A stretch of DNA of 64,000 nucleotides from Mesostigma viride (Eukaryota; Streptophyta; Mesostigmatophyceae; Mesostigmatales; Mesostigmataceae). A model generated the notes under the pieces. That model was given only the letters and a program-made list of their open reading frames with translations, searched no databases and was not told the origin of the DNA. Location: positions 991,635 to 1,055,634 of the forward strand of contig RPFO01000744.1 in the NCBI GenBank assembly GCA_009746045.1, given 5' to 3'. Position numbers and translations under genes: made by a program. This document shows, piece by piece, positions 55,894 through 64,000 of the stretch; within the stretch, counting starts at the first letter, position 1; each line of letters begins with the position of its first letter.

Positions 55894-56412
55894 TATGGAG
55901 CCTGGACCATCGACTCCGGCGCGGCGTGCGCCGTGCCACTGGCCACCCTTTGTTCAGATGACGCCAAATCAGCGAGGGATTTGTTCGCCAAATCAGCCAG
56001 GGATCTGGTCTGCTGAATTCGTTGATAATTTCGCCGTACAGATTCATGATGTGCATGGATACCTGACGACGAATCCGAAGCCGCCAACCTTGCAAAACCT
56101 CAAGGGCAAAAGACGTGCCACAATGGGAGTCACAAACTGTAAAAAACTACCGTACTCGTGAAGGTGGCGACTATTGTAGCGACTGGCGAGGCAGAGGTCC
56201 CAGGTCAATCCACGATCTGTGTAGATTCTGCTAGATTCTAGAAGACCATAAATGTTTTGATTTTTGACTGCGTTGAGTTGAGTTGCGTTTCTTCAGTGGC
56301 TCCAGGGTGGCTCCCATGTGCGGTGTGGGATCCAACTGACTGACCTTGTGGCTCCACTAATGTATTTCGGACTGCGTTCACTATCTACTGTACTCTCAAC
56401 CTGGTCGGTCAG
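55894..56412. other. Spacer between E1 and E3; possible minus-strand coding
   Basis: A minus-strand frame (56087-55886) reads QRIQQTRSLADLANKSLADL and then VQAPYSRQ into the E1 target. Across the E1 insertion site, sequence at 2872-2843 would continue it in frame to a stop. This may be a remnant of the DNA E1 inserted into. No domain seen. Confidence 0.3.
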
Positions 56413-56948
56413 GTCGGAATAGGAGGGGTGACATTGTCACATTGAGCCAAGCTAAATAGGGGCCGGATCCTGCAGCCGCCGGTCCAGAATGTCTGGCCCC
56501 TATTTCCATACTAGGGGCCCGTGCAGCTACCGGCACCAATTCTAGCTACTGTAGCCCCCATCTTTTCGGCCCCTATAGGGGAGATTCCAGGGGCCGAATT
56601 TTTATGCAGCCGCCAGCCCTAGATTTCGGGCCCCCATATTGTACAGCAGGCGCGGCATGCCGCATCATGCCACGTGGCGTCCCATCTTGCCATGCCCCGG
56701 ATGCCAGCTATGTACGGGCCTACGGATGCCTACACAAAAAAACTGTGTCGGCATCCGTCCTCACGCCGCGCCGCGCTATACTGTCATGCAGTCTGCAGAT
56801 GTCTTGCGGCCAGTTCAGTTCAGTTCAGTTTAGTTGGAATCCCACGCCGGTCATATCCAACAGAGATAGTTTGGCGACGTAAGTAGCTCGGATGGTAACC
56901 TTACTAGGGTACTGTGATATGTCTTGCCCAGTAATTGCCTGTCGCCGG

Positions 56949-57584
56949 CGACGCAGTGAGATACGCCAAGCCTGGCTATGGTGGCCCTGACGGCGGACGA
57001 GATAGCACCTTACGTAGTAATCTAAACGCGAAACAAAGGGCAGATTCGGATTCAGCACGAAAAGGTACGTCTAGCCATCTCTTTTGAGGGGCGGAAAAGC
57101 TAGCCGTCACTTGAAACGTGTGGGTAGAAGGAGCAGGCCTTACGAAATTCGTAAGTCCGCCCCTCGCCTCACTGTTTCTAGTGACGGCTACCCCATTATG
57201 GCATTTGGTCAGTGAGCCACGGCTCGGATTCGAAAACCCATCGGCAGGATGGACTTGGCCTGGGCCCCTCCACCTGGGTGGGCGAGTAGTCTCCTTGGAG
57301 CGTGACCTCCTGTACCCTCGGTTACCCTTTCACCGGCGCAATGACTATGGAATAGTTATCGCCACACTAGGTGATCCGCGATCACCAAGACACCTCCATA
57401 ACGACTTTTCTCAATACCTGCTGCCATTACCCAAACGTGGGTGTAATGCAGCCTTTCCAATCGCTTTGGTTCTGCTCACAGCACACTGCACAGTAGGTCT
57501 CTCTTTCAATGACTATCTCACGCCCACGCCCTGTTCATGTTGTGCCGTGTCTTTCACCTTTCGCAGGTCCAACCTCACCTCGCC
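56949..57584 (+). other. LINE 5' region
   Basis: An open frame of 174 codons runs through 57118-57642 in another register but lacks any ORF1-type domain. Probably 5' UTR and internal promoter. No separate ORF1 (RNA-binding) protein is seen. Confidence 0.45.
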
Positions 57585-58519
57585 ATGGGGACCTACACGG
57601 AACCTACCCGGCCTGGTCCGCTGGAGCCCTGCAATGACATGAGTCAACTAACACTGGTATCGTGGAATGTCAGGGGGCTGAACACATACGGGTCACACAC
57701 ACCAGGGCAGGGACAGCGAATACCTCGCACACGAGAATTAGCAAATGCATTACACAACTTGCTCGAGCGTTACGTGGGCCCCTCGCATGAAATTTGGATA
57801 GGACTGCAGGAACATAAAATCCAAGAAGCTGCCACACGCACAGCCCTTAGAGCTGCTAGAGCACTTGCACCTAGGACAGTTCACCGTTGGGCATGGGCAC
57901 GCGGTACACAAGGGGGCACTGCCCTCATTCAATACCGTAAACCTCCCAACCCTACGCTGACATGCCAGGACTGGGCTATAGCTACCGACACAGCGGCGGC
58001 TAGATGGCAGGGCCGTTGGACGCGGCAGTCTATTACATGGGCAGGAAATAAGGGATACATTATTAGTGTATATGCCCCAACCGAGCCAACGGATCAAGCC
58101 TCATTCTACCCTTCCCTTTCAAAATGGCCGCTGACCTTATCTCACAGGGGTTCGAAATTGTGTTGATGGGCGATTTCAATATAGACCTGGATGAACACCC
58201 CCCTATACGCACAGCGGCCTTCAGTAAACAGATCATGGACCTGAACTTACAGGATGTCATCCGCTCACGAGACCACGGGCCCACTTGGCTGGCCACACGT
58301 TTAAATGTACGCACTACTCGTCGTCTTGATAAAATCTACATCACACCCGCATGGGCGGACCTAGTTTGCTACGCATCGGTCGACCGTTCTGTTAATTTTT
58401 CTGATCACTACCCACTCATCGTTACCCTTGCCCATCACACCAACTCCGCCCGGGGCCCCGGCATTCCCCGCTTAAACAAACACCTACTCGCGGACGATAA
58501 GTACTACTTGAGATCATGA
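57585..58519 (+). pseudogene. LINE APE endonuclease
   Basis: Starts at ATG 57585 or 57639 (MSQLTLVSWNVRGLN). Apurinic-endonuclease-like motifs: SWNVRGLN (Asn), IGLQEHKIQ (Glu), then after a one-base loss near 58121 MGDFNIDLD (Asp-Asn), TWLATRLNVRTTRRLDKIYI and SDHYPLIV (Asp-His). These are the metal and phosphate ligands that nick target DNA for primed reverse transcription. The frame ends at 58519. In an intact relative this is the N-terminal part of one EN-RT protein. Confidence 0.85.
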
Positions 58520-59222
58520 CACGCTGGCAGTCGTGGAGAGCCAGCAAGGGTAGCTACACCGACTGCTGCAGCTGGATGCAGGAGGGCCTAGCTAACATTC
58601 TAGAATTTTCCCAACTGTATTCACAAAATATCCGCCGCCAGAAAGGACAGGACTATCGGTACTACCAACGCATAGTGAATAAACTCCAAGCGAAGCCTAC
58701 CCTGTATCAATCGGAACTAACAAAACTTCAAAGAGCTCAGACCGAACTGACAAACTACGTTTCGAGCGTCACACATTAGCACTAGACTCAGAAAATCTGT
58801 GGTGGCACCAGGTAGGAGAAAGAATGACCAAAGAGTTCTTTGCTCTGATTCCTACCCCTAAAGCTCACTCCTCTATCACGGAAATCCAAGACGAACACGG
58901 CAGCCACCGAGACATCACCTCCATACTACAGAGTGGTCACCGTTACTACTCAGCTCTCTTTCTAAACGAACCCCATCCTGACTCATCTGCCGCCATGCAA
59001 AAAATCCTACATGCCATTCCCCGTCGCCTTACACCAGCTCAACAGCAGGAACTCGATCAAATCCCCTCCATGGAAGAGGCCACCACAGCTATGGAACACA
59101 TCAAAACCGGTAGCGCCCCCGGGGTCGACGGTCTGCCTATTGAATTCTGGAAAACGTTCTGGTCCCTTCTACACATAGATTTTACGAATGTATTCTTGAA
59201 ATTTGGCGGCACGGTAAGGTGA
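58516..59222 (+). pseudogene. LINE linker and RT N-terminus
   Basis: Two frames: 58516-58779 (YSQNIRRQKGQDYRYYQRIV, basic helical linker) and 58824-59222 (EFFALIPTPKAHSSITEIQD, then GSAPGVDGLPIEFWKTFWSL, the conserved RT-0/1 region). Each junction is one base short of the continuous reading. Confidence 0.8.
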
Positions 59223-62041
59223 GCGGCAGATGGGCTGAATCTGCGCTTATCTTACTGTACAAAAAAGGAGACAAGACTCTATGGAAAAACTACCGCCCAA
59301 TCCGTCTCCTTACGGTAGCGTACAAAATCATCAGTAAAATAATCCAACGACGCTTATACACCGTCCTAGACTTCCTCATTGGTCCGGAGCAAGTGGGCTT
59401 TAGGGCCAATCTCCACATCAACGACAGCATTACCCTCATCATGGACATTGTGGAAAAAGCCTGGCGCGACGATATAGAGGGTTTCATATTGTTCTGGGAT
59501 TTTGAAAAAGCCTTTGACCGTATGTGCTGGGAATACCTAGAACACATTCTAACCGCACTAGGATTTGGCCCACAACTCATGACCGTCATTATGGGTATGA
59601 TCAAATCCCTGGCTTGGTATTTACTAATAGACGGACACAAGTCAGCGACCGGCGCTAGCTCACGATCGCTACCACAAGGAGATTGCATGTCCCCTATTCT
59701 ATTTCTCCTGGCCCACGCAGGACTCTACTGGCTACACCAGAACGATCCTCGCATTCGGGGCTTCCCGACAGGTAACGGTAAAGGTATATTCCAAACGGCT
59801 TATGTGGATGACACAACAAATGTTTGTATCTCTCTGCCTGAAGTGCATGCTGTCATGGATAATATCACTACCTATTCTGTTGCCACACAACAACGATGCA
59901 ATGTGCTCAAGTCCACGGGACTGCATATCGGCAAAACCAACACCCTACGCTACGCCCTCCCCAACCTGGCTGTGACCTGGGTCAAGCCGGGGGATCACCA
60001 CCTTTTGCACAATTGTCCCATCGGCTGCACACCCGAGGGACGCTTGGCTGAACAACGTTCTTTCATGTATGATGAAACCAACCACGTGGGCAAGCTTGCA
60101 GGCGTTCTCCTTACCGCAGGGCGCTGGGGGGCCGTCCACCGCATGAGCCTACGAGGGCGAACCCTGATCGTCAACCAACTGTTGTTCTCTAAGGTCTTGT
60201 ATTATTGCCAAGCACACCCACCCAATGATGCCACCACACAGCTCATCCAACGCCTTGGCAGCAATTTTGTCTGGAAACAGAAAGGCTTAATCTCCCACAC
60301 GGTCCACGGATGGATCAACAGAGAGATGTCCTTCATGTCATGGGTGCACGGGGGCCTCGGGCTCCACAACATACAATGGCGTCTGTGGTCGCTGTATGCT
60401 AAACAAGTGATATCCGTTTTTATGGGAGTTAACACACACCCTGGCTGCATGCTTGCACGTGAAACGCTAGCCTCTCTTTCCACCCATGCTAGTGGCACCT
60501 CGTGGCAACTGGGGGCGGGCATACTGGGCAGCACCCTTATTTCGTACAAAGGACTCCCATGGTACTGGCAGCGCATATGGACAGGTTACAATAAGCTCAA
60601 GCCGGGTCGCCTAGTCTTTCCTACTACTCGAGAGGAGGTGGCACGGCAGCCACTCTTTTTTAATGACTTAATCACAGACGCTACTAACAAGCCCCTCGGC
60701 ACTCTCCACGGACACAACCCGTATGATGGCTTTCTGCGCGCGTCACCGCCGATTGTCAGGGTGCTGGACCTCTACCTGGGGCACGGCGCTGCGTATCGAC
60801 GGCTCAGCTACGACGAGGTCAGCACTTGGGTCTCCCACATGCCCTCCCTGCAAGCGTGGCAAACTCTTATAAGTGCGATACCAGCTGCGTGGCATGCATT
60901 GATGACTGCCCCACGCAAGCCAATTATAACCGGCGACTGGGTTAGCTTCTACGCCGACGGAGTCACGCCTGCGTGCAAGGGTTTAGTCGTGACGGTTCTG
61001 CCACATGAGGGGCTCCAACTACAACTGCTGGAAGCTATTTCTGGCCACAATGGGTGTCTGTATCAACTATCCACCTTATATGCGTACACGCCAGCTTCCC
61101 AGTGTCACCGCATACGCGTAGTCCCATGGTCTGTGCCAAGATCTTGCATGATCCAGCCGGACCCATTATCCCCGGTTGAGAGCATTACATGGCTACACGT
61201 GGGCAACACACGGCTCGATCTACTACATCTGGACCCGGTTGAATTTGGATGGGTCTTAACCAAGGGGGACATCAGAACCAGCAAATGTATCTTTGAGTAC
61301 ACCGCAGATTGGGGTTATGATATCTTGTTGCATACGTACCATCAGCCCCATCCGGGCCGAGCCCGCTGGGGAATACATTGGCCGGGCTACACTTGGGTTA
61401 AGATGATTACCCTGGCGGTAGACCACCCTCTCGTGGACCGCAGGGCCACTGATGTACAACATCTTTTGATGCATAGGGCGATAGGGGTCTGCGCTACGCT
61501 CCACGAGCGTTTTGGTCATGATGCATCATGCCTGTGCACGCACCCTAGTGAAACCATTGAGCACAGGTTTCTTTACTGTAATCTCCCTGGGGTTTGGACG
61601 TGGCTCATTAACATCTGGGCCGCATGGACGGCATCGCCACCCACTCTCCCAATTAGCGTGCGTACCATCATTTTCGGTATTGCTGGCACACCAGGGACCG
61701 AGCTTTCAGTTTCCCAAGCAGAATGGATATGGCTACGCACTACTATGCTATACGCGATCTGGACCATACGCAACGAGACAGTCTTTAAGGTCCGCGAGGA
61801 GTATACCCGCGGCGGCGTAGTCCGGCGCTTTATATACCTATGGAATGCGGCTATGCGCCGCTACTGGCTGTTAGCTCAGGAACAACACAGGGTGTGGGAC
61901 CCAGGGCCCAATAACGACAAGCCCAGCCCGCTCCAGCTTTTTCATGATCTACTGGGCCGTAATCAGGTATTCACCAGTATGCCTCATGGCGACATTACTC
62001 AGGTCCAATGGCTTCCCTGGTCTAATAACGCGCCCTATTAG
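59219..62041 (+). CDS. LINE reverse transcriptase, thumb and zf-RVT tail
   Basis: 940 codons open. RT motifs in order: ALILLYKKGDKTLWKNYRPI, FWDFEKAFDRMCWEYL (first catalytic Asp), SLPQGDCMSPILFLLAHAGL, then TAYVDDTTNV (catalytic YVDD). Then the thumb and a long connector. Near the C-terminus CLCTHPSETIEHRFLYC is the zf-RVT knuckle, followed by WIWLRTTMLYAIWTIRNETV, a pattern common in plant and algal L1-like elements. It lacks its own N-terminus because of the upstream frameshift at about 59215. It ends at 62041, 130 bp before the A-run. Confidence 0.9.
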   Translation: MSGRWAESALILLYKKGDKTLWKNYRPIRLLTVAYKIISKIIQRRLYTVLDFLIGPEQVGFRANLHINDSITLIMDIVEKAWRDDIEGFILFWDFEKAFDRMCWEYLEHILTALGFGPQLMTVIMGMIKSLAWYLLIDGHKSATGASSRSLPQGDCMSPILFLLAHAGLYWLHQNDPRIRGFPTGNGKGIFQTAYVDDTTNVCISLPEVHAVMDNITTYSVATQQRCNVLKSTGLHIGKTNTLRYALPNLAVTWVKPGDHHLLHNCPIGCTPEGRLAEQRSFMYDETNHVGKLAGVLLTAGRWGAVHRMSLRGRTLIVNQLLFSKVLYYCQAHPPNDATTQLIQRLGSNFVWKQKGLISHTVHGWINREMSFMSWVHGGLGLHNIQWRLWSLYAKQVISVFMGVNTHPGCMLARETLASLSTHASGTSWQLGAGILGSTLISYKGLPWYWQRIWTGYNKLKPGRLVFPTTREEVARQPLFFNDLITDATNKPLGTLHGHNPYDGFLRASPPIVRVLDLYLGHGAAYRRLSYDEVSTWVSHMPSLQAWQTLISAIPAAWHALMTAPRKPIITGDWVSFYADGVTPACKGLVVTVLPHEGLQLQLLEAISGHNGCLYQLSTLYAYTPASQCHRIRVVPWSVPRSCMIQPDPLSPVESITWLHVGNTRLDLLHLDPVEFGWVLTKGDIRTSKCIFEYTADWGYDILLHTYHQPHPGRARWGIHWPGYTWVKMITLAVDHPLVDRRATDVQHLLMHRAIGVCATLHERFGHDASCLCTHPSETIEHRFLYCNLPGVWTWLINIWAAWTASPPTLPISVRTIIFGIAGTPGTELSVSQAEWIWLRTTMLYAIWTIRNETVFKVREEYTRGGVVRRFIYLWNAAMRRYWLLAQEQHRVWDPGPNNDKPSPLQLFHDLLGRNQVFTSMPHGDITQVQWLPWSNNAPY

Positions 62042-62439
62042 CCTTTCACCTGTCACCGCCACACCGGCACGTGTGTGTGCCCACCTTCATTAGGATTCGC
62101 TGATACTCATTTCCCCTCTCACCTCTTTGGTCCATAATTGGCTAATAAAATATACCCATTTCCCCGAAAAAAATTGCCTGTCGCCGGAGAGGCATGCCGG
62201 CATCAAGCCACGTGGCGCCTCATCTTGCCACGTGGTGCCGCATCTTGCCACGTGGTGCCGCAGCTCGGCCACGTAGCGCTGCGCTACTGGGGGCCAGTAA
62301 TACGGGGCCACCGCCGCCGACCCTCGTTTTACTCGCCAGCCCCTATTTCAATTCAGGGGCCGGCGCTTACCGCAGCAGTCAGGCCCTTGGACGGGCCCCT
62401 AGTATCCAGGAAATTTTGCCTGGAGATGTCACCCCTCCT

Positions 62440-62668
62440 GTCGGAATACATACCCGACCGGGAGTTGCAGCGCAATGGATGTTTTACGAGTTGCAGGATT
62501 CAAATGAAACAAATGGCCAAAGATACACTTGTGCGTGCCCAGCAAAAATACCCTTGACCTAAAAGAATAAAAAAACATCGTAAAGGATGAAGGCACTATG
62601 CAACGTAACCACGTCAATTTTTTCAATAAACAGCTACTACTAAATTCAATATATTGCCGAATATTAGC
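62440..62668 (+). other. Sequence between E3 and the last gene
   Basis: Includes the second TSD copy of E3 and an AT-rich stretch (62560-62660) that may be the promoter/5' UTR of the gene that follows. No motif certain. Confidence 0.4.
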
Positions 62669-63573
62669 ATGACGGAAGGGGCAGCAATTGCGACGTTATT
62701 GAAGAAAAGCACGACCGTTGAAAGGGCATCTATCGACAAACGTGACACGGATAGCCTATCAAAGGTTTGGATTAATTTTTGGTCGCTTAGGGCCTCAATT
62801 AGCCGCAGAGCACCGTCAGCATCGGTAGCTCGCGGCCATTCCGGATCCTATGCAGGCACGTCCTTGCAGTACTCCACCAGCGATTTGCCCGACATTGCCG
62901 ACAGCTCCACACGTTCGTGTGGCCCGTTATACCAAGATTCAGTCGAACCGGATGGCGCTCCTTTTTCCCACCCGTTTATTGTCAATGATGCCTCTAGTCA
63001 ATCCCCTTGGGTCAATGATCACAGTTCACGTCGCGAGCCCCGCGGACCGGGCGCCTCTATAATGTCGCAAGCGACAGATTATGTCGCAGTGGCCCCCGCA
63101 GCCCCTGGAAATGTAGAGGGAGCAGCCTATCACAGCCTGATCGGTGGTCTAAGGGAGCGGTATAGGGGAATTTTGATGCGACGTACCAACTACGTAAATC
63201 TGCTGAGTTTTGTTTTCTTCACGGCCTTTTATGCCGCCATCCTGTTCTGCCAGCGTCGAGCATTTCTCGGCTACGACATTCACAAAAGCCTGACGTACTT
63301 GCTTCCTGGCGATGGCAACGGTGGCGTGGTTACCGAATTTCGGAGCATGCTGGCCATCCATACGTGGCTGGAGACAACAGTGAACGAGACATGGATCGAT
63401 CCCGACTGCGGCACTGGCGTGTGTGATATCCCAGTAGAAGAGTTGGCGTACGGCCGTTTTGGCTGTCAGGAGGACTGTGGCTGGCGGGAGGACCTGCTGC
63501 ACATTTTTATTGACCTCAGTTACAAGTTTGGCACCGAGAGTGCTCGAACGTCGTCACTGTGGAATATCTGCAG
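62669..63573 (+). CDS. Membrane protein, first exon, partial
   Basis: ATG at 62669 (MTEGAAIATLLKKSTTVERA). Residues 1-165 are hydrophilic and Ser/Pro-rich, probably cytosolic. RTNYVNLLSFVFFTAFYAAI then LFCQ is one membrane helix. After it come CGTGVCDIPVEELAYGRFGC then QEDCG, a Cys-paired motif that suits an extracellular loop, and EDLLHIFIDLSYKFGTES. A CAG|GTTGGT donor at 63573 ends the exon; the frame continues uselessly to 63664, so further exons lie outside. The layout (one helix then a large Cys-containing loop) recalls polycystin-type channels and other algal multi-pass proteins, but I cannot assign it. It may be a real host gene. Confidence 0.6.
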
Positions 63574-64000
63574 GTTGGTAAACAGGATCAATGCGCAACG
63601 TACGCGTGCTTGTTTCAATATTTACAAGTACAGTAGTTTACAGATAAAATTAATACACTTTTAAAAGCGACGCGGCATCTACTTATCCCATATGTGCTTC
63701 AAGCGATAATGTAGGGAGCATCTGATACAGTAGTGAATTGAATGCTTGAGTGATATGGACTTTGTTTTGTTTACTAGCCAGCTTGGATGAGTTGCTTTTG
63801 GTCAGTTATCTACCTCTGAACAGGCTGAGTAGCTTAGAATGCCATGAAATTTTAATATCAATAAATATATTGTATTCAGATGGTGAGTATAAACAGCAGG
63901 TTTATCAAAATCCCATCTTCAAAGCCAATCTTCTTTTTGGCCATTGTAGCTCAGCCTGTTCTTAGTGTTTTGTGTAAGCATGTATGTGCATGTGACACAA
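63574..64000 (+). other. Probable intron of the membrane-protein gene
   Basis: AT-rich, starts with a GT donor, no coding sequence seen to the window end. Confidence 0.45.

Larger units (their letters stand above)
56949..62171 (+). mobile_element. L1-like LINE, near full length
   Basis: Bounded by a 16-bp direct repeat AATTGCCTGTCGCCGG (56933-56948, 62172-62187). The 3' end is GGCTAATAAAATATACCC then a short A-run. About 5.2 kb, coding APE endonuclease, RT and a zf-RVT tail on plus. Four single-base frameshifts, all in the same direction, are the only visible defects. Confidence 0.88.
56421..62439. mobile_element. E3: TIR element with exact 8-bp TSD
   Basis: AGGAGGGGTGACAT at 56421-56434 and its complement at 62426-62439; TSD GTCGGAAT at 56413-56420 and 62440-62447. 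Arms are 56421-56932 and 62188-62439, about 0.78 kb without the nested LINE, rich in GGGGCCG and CCACGTGGC words. Same family as E1 and E2. No transposase in the arms, so it is MITE-like. Confidence 0.92.

Noticed and set aside
57180-57260. tRNA-like B-box (GGATTCGAAAACCC) in the LINE 5' region
   Set aside because: No A-box at the right distance and no cloverleaf could be drawn; not called as tRNA.

Overview
This is nuclear DNA of a eukaryote, most likely a green-lineage alga. The signs are GT-AG introns, a chromodomain-type Ty3/gypsy element, Ty1/copia elements, an L1-like LINE with a zf-RVT tail, a second LINE with a restriction-like endonuclease, and many simple-sequence minisatellites. 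I cannot name the species. Almost nothing here looks like ordinary single-copy host sequence. From about 2.9 to 62.4 kb the window is a deep nest of transposable elements, which I could resolve because most insertions still carry readable ends and target-site duplications (TSDs).

Layout. 1-2.9 kb holds a weak minus-strand hypothetical gene, a Gly-codon repeat and a 5'-truncated LINE. 2881-55885 is bounded by 14-bp inverted repeats (AGGAGGGGTGACAT) and an 8-bp TSD (element E1). Inside it, 3079-49806 is one Ty3/gypsy element (LTRs, PBS, polypurine tract, TSD CCGGC). Its internal region is split by two large insertions. The first is a LINE with a RING finger and REL endonuclease (5253-17004), itself split by a copia element (8426-13489). 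The second is a 19.7-kb pogo/Tigger-like DNA transposon (18534-38252) with perfect 40-bp TIRs and a TA TSD. The gypsy 3' LTR is split by a second element of the E1 family (E2, 41697-49784, TSD CCGATGGG), which holds a CACTA-like element with a 33-bp perfect TIR and large minisatellites. E1's right arm also holds a second copia-like gag-integrase fragment (50.2-54.4 kb) and a small hAT-like MITE. 56421-62439 is a third family member (E3, TSD GTCGGAAT), split by a near-complete L1-like LINE (56949-62171, 16-bp TSD). The last 1.3 kb starts a gene for a membrane protein.

The most interesting object is the pogo-like element. Its transposase (HTH, DDD catalytic core, introns) has an unusual C-terminal extension. 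Between the same TIRs lie a 2-oxoglutarate/Fe(II) oxygenase gene (broken by a TR-GAG-type copia element), a multi-exon gene ending in a USP-like protease domain, and a MYND-finger gene. Removing the element and one TA rejoins the gypsy chromodomain in frame, so the boundaries are well supported. Other unusual points: a gypsy element whose gag-like ORF lies downstream of the chromodomain, a copia family with a retropepsin after integrase, and a RING-H2/C2H2 LINE.

Many coding regions carry single-base frameshifts, several at homopolymers. Either the copies are decayed or the assembly has indel errors; sequence alone cannot decide.
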